DNA from: Deltaproteobacteria bacterium
GTDB taxonomy: Bacteria > Desulfobacterota > Desulfomonilia > UBA1062
Length of the DNA stretch: 64,000 nucleotides
Assembly: GCA_018434685.1 (NCBI GenBank)
Contig: JAHDOV010000027.1
Coordinates: 1-64,000, forward strand
Reading direction: 5' to 3'
Part shown: one piece after another, positions 1 to 8,857 of the stretch
How the letters are laid out: each line of letters begins with the position of its first letter
Position numbering within the stretch: position 1 is the stretch's first letter
Notes under the pieces: model-generated
Databases searched by the model: none
The model's input: the letters and a program-made list of their open reading frames with translations, nothing else
What the model was told of the DNA's origin: nothing
Made by a program: the position numbers and the translations under genes

Positions 1-139
1 AGCCTTGCGGAAGCCCATAGAGCATTACTTCAGTCCTCATGAGGTAAGACCACTAACTGGAGAGCCGGATGCGGGAGATCCGCCAGTCCGGTTCGGAGGG
101 AGGGGCGGTGCAAGCCAATGCACCGTTCCTACCCCTATC
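1..139 (+). mobile_element. 3' end of a group II intron (domains V and VI), rest off window
   Basis: Positions 62-94 fold as group II intron domain V: an outer stem GAGCCGGA/TCCGGTTC around an inner GCGG-GAGA-CCGC-type hairpin. It is followed by a domain VI-like stem (about 99-135, GGGGCGGTGCA pairing with TGCACCG...CCCC) holding a candidate branch-point A near 131, and by CCTACCCCTATC, which is typical of bacterial intron 3' ends. The exact boundary (about 138-139) is uncertain. The reverse transcriptase/maturase ORF would lie upstream, outside the window, so activity cannot be judged. Confidence 0.75.
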
Positions 140-327
140 AGCGTGGTGCACCTGATAACAGTGTAGGAGCGGCTTCAGCCGCGACCTTCGCTGTGGTCGA
201 CGGATTCGCGCAGGCACACGAATGTCAGGCAGCTCGCTACGCTCACAGCCTGACCTACAGTGTGGTGTGCCTGATAACATTGCAGGAGTGGTTTGCCCAT
301 CAACTTTTCTAAAATGTGAGGCTTTGC
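140..327. other. intergenic region with degenerate direct repeat
   Basis: There is no credible gene here. A roughly 30-bp segment (145-175, GGTGCACCTGATAACAGTG...) recurs in degenerate form at 263-292 (GGTGTGCCTGATAACATTG...), about 118 bp apart. A REP-like palindrome (162-186) lies inside the first copy. The region separates the group II intron end from the convergent peroxiredoxin gene. Confidence 0.5.
162..186 (+). repeat. REP-like palindrome
   Basis: The core GTAGGAGCGGCTTCAGCCGC forms a short hairpin (GCGGCT-tc-AGCCGC). The same element recurs at 2400, 35904 and 59599, and in variant form at 5818. It resembles REP sequences known from Pseudomonas and other proteobacteria. Confidence 0.75.
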
Positions 328-780
328 TCAGCCGCTTATTATTGCCAGGATCTCATCGATGTCGGGCAGTTCCTTGATGGGGTAGACCTTTATGAAGATA
401 ACCTTTCCCTGCTCGTCCAGGAGGATGTTCGCCCGCTCGGAGGTGCCGCCGGTCTCCCGGAAGATGCCAAGCGTCCTGGCCAGGCCGCCGTGAGGCCAGA
501 AGTCGCACAGCAGCGGGGTTTTCTCGATCTTGAGCGATTTGGCCCAGGCATCCTTGCAGGGGATGCTGTCCACGCTGATGCCCACGGCAACGGTGTTTGA
601 CTTCTTGAATGCCGCCAGGTTGGCTTCCAGCGATTTCATCTGATTTGCACACACGCTCGTCCATGCCAGGGGGTGAAACGAGAGCAGCACCTTTTTGCCG
701 GAAGATTCCGAGAGCTTGAAATCCTGGGCATTCTGATCCTTCAGGACAAAATCCGCAACCTTTTCTCCGACAGCAACCAT
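328..780 (-). CDS. peroxiredoxin (AhpC/TSA family)
   Basis: A cytoplasmic thiol peroxidase of 150 residues, reducing peroxides with electrons from thioredoxin or a similar donor. The thioredoxin-fold peroxidatic motif is visible as PLAWTSVC (PxxxTxxC) near residue 40. Further Cys residues occur in SIPCKDAW and LLCDFW, so a resolving Cys may exist. The ATG at 780 was chosen because GAGGAGG lies just upstream and the protein then starts MVAVGEKVADF, as the family does. The longer open frame upstream is not coding. For an anaerobe this fits oxidative-stress defence. It is followed on the same strand upstream by the FmdE-like gene. Confidence 0.9.
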   Translation of the reverse strand: MVAVGEKVADFVLKDQNAQDFKLSESSGKKVLLSFHPLAWTSVCANQMKSLEANLAAFKKSNTVAVGISVDSIPCKDAWAKSLKIEKTPLLCDFWPHGGLARTLGIFRETGGTSERANILLDEQGKVIFIKVYPIKELPDIDEILAIISG

Positions 781-865
781 TGCGCGACCTCCTCGAGTTC
801 GTTCTGCCTGAAAAATAAAGCCGGGAGGAGGAAAGTCAAGATGATGCGGGATCGTCCCTCGGGCC

Positions 866-1444
866 TTACCCTGTGCTGGTGTATGGCAATTTGCCCTGGC
901 ATGCCGGGCACAGCTCGCCGAGATCCGCGCTGTATGCCTCGTTGCAGGAGGGGCAGATGGTGATTGCCCGGTGCTTCTTCCTGGTTCCGGCCAGGAACTC
1001 CGGCGAGATCTGCACTTTCTGGGTAGCGTAGATGCTCTGCCCCGCGTCGTGAAAACTCTTGAGGATGCTCTCGAGGCTCTGCTCATGTTTGGGTTTCAGC
1101 CGGAAAAACCAGTTTTTGATGTCGGGCCAGTCTGCAAGATTGTCTGCATCGAGGTACACCCTGATGCCCTCTCCTGTATACTTGTTATACATGGTGATGG
1201 CGTAGCGGGTGGTGTTGATGATCCTGAGCCAGCCGTTCCCGATGGTGCACGGGGTGAGGAGCTGCACCGCATCGGGCAGGCATTTGGCTGATTCGCATAT
1301 GACGTCGAAGAACTCCCCCTCAGGGAGGTTCTGCCGTGCGATGTCCACCATGATGCCGCCTGCTATGATCCCCGGCGCAACGCTTCCATGAAACTTCCTG
1401 ACCTCGTCGACAAAATCATCGAAAGAGTACTGCCCGATATTCAT
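866..1444 (-). CDS. FmdE-like protein with C-terminal zinc ribbon
   Basis: A 192-residue protein of the FmdE family, named after subunit E of molybdenum formylmethanofuran dehydrogenase. Typical family features are FHGSVAPGIIAGG near residue 20 and CESAKCLPDAVQLLTPC near residue 50. The C-terminus carries a Cys4 zinc ribbon (CPSC...CPAC, residues about 170-185). Outside methanogens the role is unknown; association with molybdenum or tungsten enzymes is often suggested, and a molybdopterin oxidoreductase lies 1.2 kb away. The start at 1444 is preferred over an upstream in-frame Met because it gives the family N-terminus and has AAGGGAAG upstream. Confidence 0.8.
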   Translation of the reverse strand: MNIGQYSFDDFVDEVRKFHGSVAPGIIAGGIMVDIARQNLPEGEFFDVICESAKCLPDAVQLLTPCTIGNGWLRIINTTRYAITMYNKYTGEGIRVYLDADNLADWPDIKNWFFRLKPKHEQSLESILKSFHDAGQSIYATQKVQISPEFLAGTRKKHRAITICPSCNEAYSADLGELCPACQGKLPYTSTG

Positions 1445-1505
1445 ATGTCTTCCCTTCTGTTTCGTAAAATGTCCCGGCTCTGCCCCGGGGCAATGATCCA
1501 TCGAT

Positions 1506-1534
1506 GAAGGGCCTTGCTGTGCGCGAGGCCCTTC
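1506..1534. repeat. intergenic inverted repeat
   Basis: GAAGGGCCT (1506-1514) and AGGCCCTTC (1526-1534) form a 9-bp perfect stem with an 11-nt loop between the membrane-protein gene and the FmdE-like gene. There is no T tract on the minus strand, so this is not a clear terminator. Confidence 0.5.
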
Positions 1535-1583
1535 AACCGGTTCACTTTTTCGGCGCGGCTTTTCTCGCCGGGTGAAGCCTGTT

Positions 1584-2285
1584 TCATATGCCGTTATTCA
1601 TGATGGAGGCGGTAATGGCTGCCCAGCACCCCACAATGCCTGCTGCTGCAGTGATATAGCAGGCTGCCGGTTTCTGCATGGCCACGGCGGGCAGCACGTC
1701 TCTCAGGGCAGTCCCGAGCCGGTACCCTGCAGGAAAGAGAAGAGCCGAGAATGCAGCCCATGCAAGGCCTTCTGCCTGCAGGAAGGCTGAAAGCCCGCCA
1801 ACAGAGGCGAAGGAGAGCAGGTACTGGCAGGGGGCCAGGTGAGTGCCCACAGCATAGAACGCCCCGGCAGAGAGCAGTGCCGCAGAAGCACCGGCCGCAG
1901 CCCGGGTGAGAACACTGCCTGCGAGCCGGTGGCCGGCAAAGGCTACAACCGAGCTCAGCGCAAGGCCCTGGATGAGTACGGCTGCGCAGGTGTTTGCCCT
2001 GCACAGTGCTGAACACTGCAGGAGGGGTACCACGAGCTGCTTTGCCGCAATGGTCACCATCGCGATTCCCAGCAGGGGCAGGGCCCTCCTGCTCAAGCCT
2101 GTGGCGATGCCCATGATGCCCAGGCCGATCCCGGTGAGGATGCCTGCGCGCAGTGGAATGCCCTGTGCCCTGATAATGTCGCTGAGAACAACCTCTGAGA
2201 ACCCCCACAGGGAACCGAGCACGAGTATCATGATCGCCAGGTCTCTGCCGGTGCCGGCCCTTGCATCAATTGTATTGGATCGCAT
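1584..2285 (-). CDS. polytopic membrane protein of unknown function
   Basis: A 233-residue hydrophobic protein with about six to seven predicted membrane spans (for example around MILVLGSLWGFSEVVL, ILTGIGLGIMGIATGL, and the C-terminal CYITAAAGIVGCWAAITA). I do not recognise the family. It resembles small energy-coupling or scaffold-type membrane proteins only in composition. Cys residues cluster in LLQCSALCRANTC near the middle. The ATG at 2285 has AAAGGGGG eight bases upstream; a TTG at 2288 is an alternative. Confidence 0.7.
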   Translation of the reverse strand: MRSNTIDARAGTGRDLAIMILVLGSLWGFSEVVLSDIIRAQGIPLRAGILTGIGLGIMGIATGLSRRALPLLGIAMVTIAAKQLVVPLLQCSALCRANTCAAVLIQGLALSSVVAFAGHRLAGSVLTRAAAGASAALLSAGAFYAVGTHLAPCQYLLSFASVGGLSAFLQAEGLAWAAFSALLFPAGYRLGTALRDVLPAVAMQKPAACYITAAAGIVGCWAAITASIMNNGI

Positions 2286-2614
2286 CAAAAAATCCCCCTT
2301 TCAGGAAAGTGTCTGATATATGTTATATACAACATAATATATCAAGTCTTTTTCTCCCACGGAAGCAATTCTCTGCACCAGGTGCCTCCATGCCCCCCCT
2401 GTAGGAGCCGGTTCAGCGGCGACCGGGATCTCCTCCAAAACAACGGATCTGCCCAATGTCACGGCTGAAGCCGCTCCTAAAGAGGTTTTTCTCCTTTATT
2501 CGCACTCAGGTGGTGATCCTGCCCGGGCCTTTGTCAGGGAGCTGCCTCTGGCATCACCCTGACCTACAAACGGGAGCAAGGCACTGTTGCGAATCCTTCG
2601 CGGCCCGCCGTGGA
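2286..2614. other. intergenic region with REP pair
   Basis: About 330 bp between the membrane-protein start and the oxidoreductase stop. It holds an inverted pair of REP-like elements (2400-2479) and an AT-rich stretch near 2310-2350 that may contain the membrane-protein promoter. I see no gene. Confidence 0.5.
2400..2479. repeat. inverted pair of REP-like elements (BIME-like)
   Basis: The first copy (2400-2424) reads GTAGGAGCCGGTTCAGCGGC. The second (2460-2479), on the opposite strand, reads TAGGAGCGGCTTCAGCCG. Back-to-back REPs in opposite orientation are the usual BIME arrangement. Confidence 0.75.
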
Positions 2615-4867
2615 TCATGGCTGGTGCTCCTCCATCGCCTCGATCCGGCACGGTACGAACCTGTGCATCGGCGTGCCCAGGGGGTCCCGATTAGTGTTCT
2701 TGGTCAGGCGATTGACATTGATTCCATAAACGCTGCCATCATAGATCAGGCCAAATCCATGGGGGATCAGCACTGTTCCCTTGCGGATCTGGTCCGATAC
2801 CTGCAGTTCACCGACTTCACTGCCTGCTTCAGTGGTAACTTTCACCTGCTGACCGTCGCTCAATCCCATTGACTGGGCATCCGCGGGATTAACGGAGACC
2901 GTGCAGGCCCGTTTGCCCTTGTTCCACTGAGGGTTGCGCATCAACGTGTTGATATTATAACGGGTATGCCTGCCGGCATTCAGGATCAGGGGGTATTCGT
3001 CGGGCAGCTGCAGGTCTTGTGCTTCACTCTTAGCATCGAGACTCTTTGTGTCCGCTTCCAGTTCCGGAACATAGACTTCGATCTTGCCGGAAGGCGTTTT
3101 GATGGCTCTGAAATTCTCTTGAGGATCCACCTCGCCGACCCAGAGCCCTTCCGGTGTATCCACAAGCGTCTGAAAGATCCTGTCTCCCTGGTCCAGACCG
3201 GGCTCGAAGCCGGCCCTGGCGGCATTTTTTCGAAACATCTTGGGCGCGGTCATGAGCAGGCCCCACAGGGCGGCCAGCGCGGCGCTGTCCCATTCTTTGC
3301 CCAGGGTCTTTGCCAGCACAAAGGGCATGGCAGCCAGGGATTTAGGTTCAGTCGCCGCCCATTCCATGAGCTTCGCGCCGAAGTTCATGCGGTCACCCTT
3401 TGCGGCCTCGTACACTTCATCCGGAATGTGAGGGATCAGTCCCAGTCTGTCCGCCAACAGGGTAAAGATCTGGGATGCCTCCAGGCATTTACCCGGCGGC
3501 GGAACTATCGGGCGGCGCATCTGGAAGAAGACCTTCGGGAATGTCCACGGAAAGAATGTCCCGTCCCAGGATTCATAAAACGTGCGGCAGGGGAGTACAT
3601 AGTGCGCGAGCCTCGCGGTTTCACTCATGACGATATCGTTGACCACCAGCAGGTCCAGACTTGAGAATGCCTTTTCATAGGCCGTCGTGTCAGGGTAAGC
3701 CCTCAGCGGGTTGCAGGCGCTTACATATACCGCACGCAGACGGTCGGGATGATCGTTTAATATTTCTTCGGGCATGACCGCAGGGGGAAACGACCCTGCA
3801 GCTGCCGGCGGCATCCTGGTGATGACGGTGTGCCATGTCTTGGGATCGCGTTCATCCGCATGGAATCCCAGGGGCATAAACATGCCCGGGATGACATTGC
3901 CGCCGCGTACGCCGAATACGCCGCAGAGTGCGCAGAGGATATTCATGAGGTACGAGTTGAGAACGCTCTTTCGTCCCATGTAAATGCCCAGGTCCGGGTG
4001 TATGCACCAGCGCTTCGTGGTCATGAGGCGGCAGAGTTCAAAGACCTGATCATAATCCAGTTCGCACACGGCTATGGCTGTCTGTGCGTCAAAATTTTCA
4101 AACCAGGGGCGGATGGTTTCCCATCCTTCAACGAAGTTGGTGATGTACTCTCTGTTCTCCCAGCCCTGATCGATGATGATGGAAATCATGGCCTTGAGCA
4201 GGAGGGCATCGGTGCCGGGCCTGATAGCGAGGTGCATATTGGCGATGGCCGCGGTCTCGCTCTTTCTCGGGTCAATGACTACCAGTATTTTTTCAGGGTT
4301 CTTGCTGAACTCCCTGAGCACCAGTGGCGCCCGGGGCATCTGATGGCTTTCCATGCCGTTCCACCCCCAGCCGACGAGCATCTCGCTGGCACTCTCGTCC
4401 GGACCTGCGAGGATATACTGCTTGCCGAGCATGCGTCCGAAGAGCCACCAGCTGCTGGAAAATTCCTGGCCGGCTGACGAATAGAAATTCTGAGACCCCA
4501 TGGCCCGTAACATTGACAGGCCGAAAGCGGCTTCAAAATGTCCACCCTGGGAACTGGCGCCCATGTAGGCAAGGCACCTCGGGCCATGTGTTTCAACCAG
4601 CCCCTTCATTTTTTCTGATATTTCATCCATGGCCTGATCCCAGGAGATGGGTTTAAATGTATCGCCGACCCTCTTCAAGGGTTCGGTTATTCTGTCTGCC
4701 GGATACTGGTGATAAATCACGTTCAAGCCCTTGCGGCAGGCATATCCCTGACTGCGGAGATTTGATTTGTCCGGTCTGACCTTGACCATGCGGTTGTCCT
4801 CCACCAGGACCTCAAGTCCGCAGTTCTGAGCACACAGCACACATCCTGTCTTATGCCACTGCCCCAT
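2615..4867 (-). CDS. molybdopterin-dependent oxidoreductase (DMSO reductase family), single-subunit
   Basis: A 750-residue catalytic subunit of the DMSO-reductase superfamily. The N-terminus has a [4Fe-4S] motif (CVLCAQNC at residues 9-16, then YACRKG near 43). Molybdopterin-binding regions follow (GASSQGG near 104; VVIDPRKSETA near 200; SACNPLRAYPD near 395) and a C-terminal molydopterin dinucleotide-binding domain (NAGRHTRYN near 640). There is no twin-arginine signal, so it should be cytoplasmic, and no partner Fe-S or membrane subunit is adjacent. The substrate cannot be told from sequence. The start has GGGAGGG upstream. The divergent-looking neighbour at 4987 is a same-strand TetR gene that probably controls it. 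Confidence 0.88.
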   Translation of the reverse strand: MGQWHKTGCVLCAQNCGLEVLVEDNRMVKVRPDKSNLRSQGYACRKGLNVIYHQYPADRITEPLKRVGDTFKPISWDQAMDEISEKMKGLVETHGPRCLAYMGASSQGGHFEAAFGLSMLRAMGSQNFYSSAGQEFSSSWWLFGRMLGKQYILAGPDESASEMLVGWGWNGMESHQMPRAPLVLREFSKNPEKILVVIDPRKSETAAIANMHLAIRPGTDALLLKAMISIIIDQGWENREYITNFVEGWETIRPWFENFDAQTAIAVCELDYDQVFELCRLMTTKRWCIHPDLGIYMGRKSVLNSYLMNILCALCGVFGVRGGNVIPGMFMPLGFHADERDPKTWHTVITRMPPAAAGSFPPAVMPEEILNDHPDRLRAVYVSACNPLRAYPDTTAYEKAFSSLDLLVVNDIVMSETARLAHYVLPCRTFYESWDGTFFPWTFPKVFFQMRRPIVPPPGKCLEASQIFTLLADRLGLIPHIPDEVYEAAKGDRMNFGAKLMEWAATEPKSLAAMPFVLAKTLGKEWDSAALAALWGLLMTAPKMFRKNAARAGFEPGLDQGDRIFQTLVDTPEGLWVGEVDPQENFRAIKTPSGKIEVYVPELEADTKSLDAKSEAQDLQLPDEYPLILNAGRHTRYNINTLMRNPQWNKGKRACTVSVNPADAQSMGLSDGQQVKVTTEAGSEVGELQVSDQIRKGTVLIPHGFGLIYDGSVYGINVNRLTKNTNRDPLGTPMHRFVPCRIEAMEEHQP

Positions 4868-4986
4868 AGTAACCCTCCCTTTGGGGTGACCCGTGGTGCG
4901 GTCACCCTGCTTTCATCAGTAATTCAGAAGTCGTACACTATTGCGCTGCCGGCCCGGGACGTTCAGCGCATCCCCTGCAGCCGGCT

Positions 4987-5586
4987 TCATGCCTGTTCAT
5001 GCCCCTGCTTGAGGAGCGTGGCAAAGAGCATCTTCTTGAACGTGACCAGCGGCCGGGCGCTCTTTGCCAGTTTCATGTGCATCACCGCCCCCTCCCAGGA
5101 GTCGAAGATATATTCTGCAGCCTCCCGGGCATCGACCCCTTCCGGCAGTGCCCCTGCCTGCCGGGCCTCCAGGATGCACCGGTGGAGAAGAGAGCACAGG
5201 GCATCGTATATGGAGCCGATCTTCTCCCGGAAGGTCTCGTTCAGGTCGCTCATCTCCTGCATGAGGTTGCCGATGGGACAGCCGTAGCAGAGCTGCATGC
5301 TCTCGAAGTGCTGCACCTGATAGTCGAAAAACCGCTCGAGCCTGGTCAGGGGCGGCAGCGTCGTATCACAGAGGATCTCTTCGGCCATTGGCAGGATGAA
5401 CGCCGCGTACGAATCGATGACCTGGAGGCCGAAATCCTCCTTGTTTTTGAAGTAGAAGTAAAACGATCCCTTGGGGATGCCTGCAGCACCGAGAATCTCC
5501 TGCAGGCCGGTGTTGTTGTAGCCTTTTTCGTGAATGAGCCGGGCGCCTTTCTTGATGATCGCCTCTTTTGTGCTTGTCTTTCCCAT
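4987..5586 (-). CDS. TetR-family regulator, NemR/AcuR type
   Basis: A 199-residue repressor. The N-terminal helix-turn-helix covers residues 8-55 (ILGAAGIPKGSFYFYFKNKE). The ligand domain contains LCYGCPIGNLMQE near residue 100, the motif carrying the redox or electrophile-sensing Cys of NemR/AcuR-type proteins. Such regulators respond to quinones, aldehydes, hypochlorite or acrylate. It precedes the molybdopterin oxidoreductase on the same strand, and a palindromic operator lies about 30 bp upstream of its start, implying autoregulation and control of the oxidoreductase. The effector is unknown. Confidence 0.88.
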   Translation of the reverse strand: MGKTSTKEAIIKKGARLIHEKGYNNTGLQEILGAAGIPKGSFYFYFKNKEDFGLQVIDSYAAFILPMAEEILCDTTLPPLTRLERFFDYQVQHFESMQLCYGCPIGNLMQEMSDLNETFREKIGSIYDALCSLLHRCILEARQAGALPEGVDAREAAEYIFDSWEGAVMHMKLAKSARPLVTFKKMLFATLLKQGHEQA

Positions 5587-5612
5587 AAGAATTTCAACCC
5601 TTTGGAATATAG

Positions 5613-5627
5613 TAGACCAGTCGTCTA
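5613..5627. promoter_or_regulatory. palindromic operator for the TetR regulator
   Basis: TAGACCAGTCGTCTA is an inverted repeat (TAGAC-N5-GTCTA) of the type bound by NemR/AcuR-like TetR proteins. It lies 27 bp upstream of the TetR start codon. Confidence 0.65.
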
Positions 5628-5661
5628 TGGTGTGTCAAGAACTGTAAAATTTTCAGGCAGG

Positions 5662-5750
5662 TTCGTGATTCAAGGCAGAGCGAGCAAGATTGTTCGTGAA
5701 CCCAGGCAGGATGAGCCTGCTAGCTCATGACCTCAGGCAGAAGGCAGAAG
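5662..5750 (+). repeat. dispersed repeat, AGGCAGA type
   Basis: GGTTCGTGATTCAAGGCAG (about 5662-5680) and CTCAGGCAGAAGGCAGAA (5732-5750) recur as GGTTCGCGGTACGAGGCAG (58769) and CTCAGGCAGAAGGCAGAA (58848), with similar spacing. Inverted TTCTGCCTTCTGCCTGGGAT copies lie at 6052 and 6090. This is a second dispersed family besides the REPs. Confidence 0.55.
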
Positions 5751-5817
5751 TAAAAGAATCGAAACTCTTAACTGAATTGATTTAAAACCTTCATGTGAAT
5801 GGCTCTATACAATTAAC

Positions 5818-5873
5818 TGTGGGAGCACCTTCAGGTGCGATGTATACGATTCGCGGGTAAACCCGCTCCCACC
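5818..5873. repeat. inverted pair of variant REP-like elements
   Basis: GTGGGAGCACCTTCAGGTGC (5819-5838) and, inverted, GGTGGGAGCGGGTTTACCCG (complement of about 5854-5873). The outer framework matches the other REPs, while the hairpin arms differ with compensating changes. Confidence 0.6.
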
Positions 5874-6051
5874 GAATAAATTGAACCCTGAACAGTGAAT
5901 GGAGGGCCTCTCCCAGCAGGTTAATCTTTCTCCAATCGCCGTCTCCCGATTAAAGAAAAGGTTTGAGAACTCCGCGACCTCTGGGCCTCTGCGGTGAAAA
6001 TCTTATTTTTTTGTTTGTCATTTAGCAGGATTTTTCAATTTTTGGTTTTCC

Positions 6052-6110
6052 CTTCTGCCTTCTGCCTGGGATCATACTCCCCAAGTCCTGTTCTGCCTTC
6101 TGCCTGGGAT
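6052..6110 (-). repeat. two inverted copies of the AGGCAGA dispersed repeat
   Basis: TTCTGCCTTCTGCCTGGGAT occurs at 6052 and again at 6090, separated by 18 bp. Both are reverse complements of the core at 5734 and 58850. Confidence 0.55.
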
Positions 6111-6248
6111 CTTGAGCCTCATTCCGGAGACTTTCCTTAAAGAGATTTACCCGGGGACAATAATTGGGTAGTGTATGCTGGTAGATTCGGTTTGACGTTG
6201 TCTGATTGCAGCACTGAATGTGGACGCAGTAACAAGGAGGATGGTATC

Positions 6249-7901
6249 ATGTCAGTACACCCGCTTGCAGGTAAACCCGCGCCTGAGGAAATGCTCATCG
6301 ATGTCACGGCACTCATCGATGCCTACTATTCGGTCCGCCCGGATGCCGCCAACCCTGCCGAGGCCGTCTCGTTCGGCACCTCGGGACACCGGGGGAGCTC
6401 CCTGAAGGCAGGGTTCAACGAAGACCATATCCTGGCCGTCGCCCAGGCCATCTGCTGCTACCGGGAGGCACGGGGTATCACCGGTCCGCTCTTCATCGGG
6501 ATGGATACCCATGCACTCTCCGGCCCGGCCCAGATGACCGCTATCGAGGTGCTCGCCGCCAACGGGGTGATTGTTATGGTCCAGGAAGCAGGGGGCTTTA
6601 CCCCGACGCCGGTGATCTCCCATGCGATCCTCACCCACAACCGGGGAAGAAGCTCCGGCCTGGCGGACGGGATCGTGGTGACCCCGTCGCACAATCCGCC
6701 TGAAGACGGCGGAATCAAGTACAATCCCCCGGAAGGGGGGCCTGCGGATACCCGGGTGACCGACTGGATCGCGGCAAAGGCGAATGAACTGCTGATGGCC
6801 AAGAATGCGCAGGTCAAGAGGATGCCCTATGAAACGGCGATCCTTGCACCGAAGGTCTATGGCTATGACTATGTCGGGCCATATGTGAAAGACCTGGAGC
6901 ATGTTGTCGACCTGGAAATGATCCGTTCGGCAGGGCTGAGCATCGCGGCCGATGCCTTGGGCGGTTCAGGGTTTGCCTACTGGGGGCGCATTGCCGAACG
7001 CTACGGCCTGAATATCGAGGTGATCAATGCCGTGCACGACCCGACGTTCTCGTTCATGCGCCTCGACCGGGACGGCAAGATCAGGATGGACTGTTCATCC
7101 CCGTATGCCATGGCCGGCCTCATCGGGCTGAAGGACCGGTACGACATTGCCTTTGGCAACGACCCTGATTTCGACCGCCACGGGATCGTCACCAAAAGTG
7201 CCGGGCTCATGAACCCGAACCACTATCTCTGCGTCGCCATCTATTACCTCTTTTCGAACAGGCCGGGATGGCGGAGTGATGCCGCCATCGGCAAGACCCT
7301 GGTGAGCAGCTCCCTGATAGACAGGATCGCAAGGTACCTGGACCGAAGGCTTTCCGAGGTGCCCGTGGGCTTCAAGTGGTTTGTGGACGGCCTCATCGAC
7401 GGGTCGTGCGGTTTCGGCGGGGAAGAGAGCGCCGGTGCATCGTTCCTGCGCAGGGACGGGACGGTCTGGACTACGGACAAGGACGGCATTATTATGGATC
7501 TGCTTGCAGCTGAGATCACCGCGGCTACCGGGATGGACCCCGGACTGCACTATGCAGAGCTCTCGGATATGTTCGGTTCGCCCCTGTACGAGCGGATCGA
7601 TGCGCCTGCCACACCGGCCCAGAAGGCCGTTCTGAAGGATCTCTCCGCCGACTGGGTGAAGACGGCAACGCTCGCAGGCGAGAAGATCGTGGCCACGTTC
7701 ACCGCGGCACCGGGCAATTCCGCTCCCATCGGCGGGCTCAAGGTGGTGACGCAAAACGGGTGGTTTGCTGCACGGCCCTCGGGGACAGAGGACGTGTACA
7801 AGATATACGCGGAGAGTTTCATAGGCAGGGATCACCTGAAACGGCTGCAGAGCGAGGCTCAGGACATTGTGAATGAGGCGTTCGGGCGTGCAGGGGCATG
7901 A
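6249..7901 (+). CDS. pgm: phosphoglucomutase (alpha-D-glucose type)
   Basis: A 550-residue enzyme interconverting glucose 1-phosphate and glucose 6-phosphate, needed for glycogen, trehalose or surface polysaccharide metabolism. The phosphoserine loop is [11 protein letters not shown] (near residue 150), the metal loop is [10 protein letters not shown] (near 300), the sugar-binding loop is GGEESAG (near 392), and the phosphate-binding loop RPSGTED is near 510. The length matches the E. coli Pgm type. The start at 6249 was chosen for AAGGAGG eight bases upstream; an upstream in-frame Met at 6171 lacks a ribosome site. Confidence 0.95.
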   Translation: MSVHPLAGKPAPEEMLIDVTALIDAYYSVRPDAANPAEAVSFGTSGHRGSSLKAGFNEDHILAVAQAICCYREARGITGPLFIGMDTHALSGPAQMTAIEVLAANGVIVMVQEAGGFTPTPVISHAILTHNRGRSSGLADGIVVTPSHNPPEDGGIKYNPPEGGPADTRVTDWIAAKANELLMAKNAQVKRMPYETAILAPKVYGYDYVGPYVKDLEHVVDLEMIRSAGLSIAADALGGSGFAYWGRIAERYGLNIEVINAVHDPTFSFMRLDRDGKIRMDCSSPYAMAGLIGLKDRYDIAFGNDPDFDRHGIVTKSAGLMNPNHYLCVAIYYLFSNRPGWRSDAAIGKTLVSSSLIDRIARYLDRRLSEVPVGFKWFVDGLIDGSCGFGGEESAGASFLRRDGTVWTTDKDGIIMDLLAAEITAATGMDPGLHYAELSDMFGSPLYERIDAPATPAQKAVLKDLSADWVKTATLAGEKIVATFTAAPGNSAPIGGLKVVTQNGWFAARPSGTEDVYKIYAESFIGRDHLKRLQSEAQDIVNEAFGRAGA

Positions 7902-7986
7902 GGGTGCAGTGAGAGCAGGGCAGGAAGATCGTCATGAACCAGGGACAGGGGACATGAAGAACGTCCGCCGGGAGCATGGTTAAGCC

Positions 7987-8811
7987 ATGGAAAGGCGCAA
8001 GGTTCCGTTTACCCTCCGGCTCAAGGGCCTGCTGAGATCACGGACCCTGCTGGATATCGGTAAATTTCTCCTGGTCACCCTCGGGTTCATCTTCCTCATC
8101 GTACAGGGCACCAGGGCCCTGGGATATCACTGGCAGTGGTACCGGGTGCCGCGATACCTCTTCGTGTACACCGAGGAAGGGTTTGCCACAGGTCCCCTCA
8201 TGCAGGGGTTGTTCGTGACCTTCAGGATAACCGCTGTCGGGCTCGTTCTGGCCTTCACCATCGGGCTTGCCACCGCGCTGTTCCGGATGTCGAGTTCCTT
8301 CACCGCCCATGCGCTCGCCAGGATATATCTTGAGCTGATCAGGAACACGCCGCTGCTCATTCAGCTCTTCTTCATATACTTTGTCCTCTCGCCCATCTTC
8401 GAGATCAATGCCTTCACCTCGGCGGTGCTGGCGTTGAGCATCTTCGAAGGGGCCTATATCTCGGAGATCCTCCGTTCGGGCATCCTCTCGGTTCCGAGGG
8501 GGCAGTGGGAGGCGGCACACAGCTCCGGGCTCAACACCTACGAGGTGTACCGGTTCGTGATCCTGCCCCAGGCCCTGCGGCATATCCTGCCGCCGCTGAC
8601 GAGCCAGGCGATCTCGCTGATCAAGGACTCGGCGCTGGTGAGCACGATCGCGATCTATGACCTGACCATGCAGGGCCAGGCCATCGTGGCCGAGACCTTC
8701 CTGGCCTTCGAGATCTGGTTCACCGTGGCGGCGATATACCTGGTCATCACGCTCAGCCTGTCCACGATCGTCCATGTGATGGAGAAGAGAACAGGGAGTA
8801 GTACTGCGTAA
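7987..8811 (+). CDS. polar amino acid ABC transporter permease
   Basis: A 274-residue inner-membrane permease of the HisM/GlnP family. An N-terminal membrane span (residues about 20-40) precedes the conserved core. The ATPase-docking EAA loop is visible as GQWEAAHSSGLNTYEVYRFVILPQ (residues about 175-198), and LIRNTPLLIQLFF is the family signature. It sits alone: no binding protein or ATPase is adjacent. A second permease of the same architecture and a binding protein lie 27 kb away (36147-37940), across the glycyl radical region, suggesting that one transporter was separated by insertion. Confidence 0.9.
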   Translation: MERRKVPFTLRLKGLLRSRTLLDIGKFLLVTLGFIFLIVQGTRALGYHWQWYRVPRYLFVYTEEGFATGPLMQGLFVTFRITAVGLVLAFTIGLATALFRMSSSFTAHALARIYLELIRNTPLLIQLFFIYFVLSPIFEINAFTSAVLALSIFEGAYISEILRSGILSVPRGQWEAAHSSGLNTYEVYRFVILPQALRHILPPLTSQAISLIKDSALVSTIAIYDLTMQGQAIVAETFLAFEIWFTVAAIYLVITLSLSTIVHVMEKRTGSSTA

Positions 8812-8857
8812 GGCGCGTGCCTGCGAGCAAGCATACCGACAGCTCCTGCACCGGACC

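Larger units (their letters stand above)
5628..6248. other. intergenic region rich in dispersed repeats
   Basis: About 620 bp without a gene. It contains repeat family CAGGCAGAAGGCAGAA (5734-5750, with inverted copies near 6052 and 6090), a variant REP pair (5818-5873) and A+T-rich sequence. The phosphoglucomutase Shine-Dalgarno AAGGAGG lies at 6234-6240. Confidence 0.5.

Noticed and set aside
781-1086. N-terminal extension of the peroxiredoxin
   Set aside because: The open frame continues upstream but overlaps the FmdE-like gene on the same strand. The ATG at 780 has a strong ribosome site and the family N-terminus.
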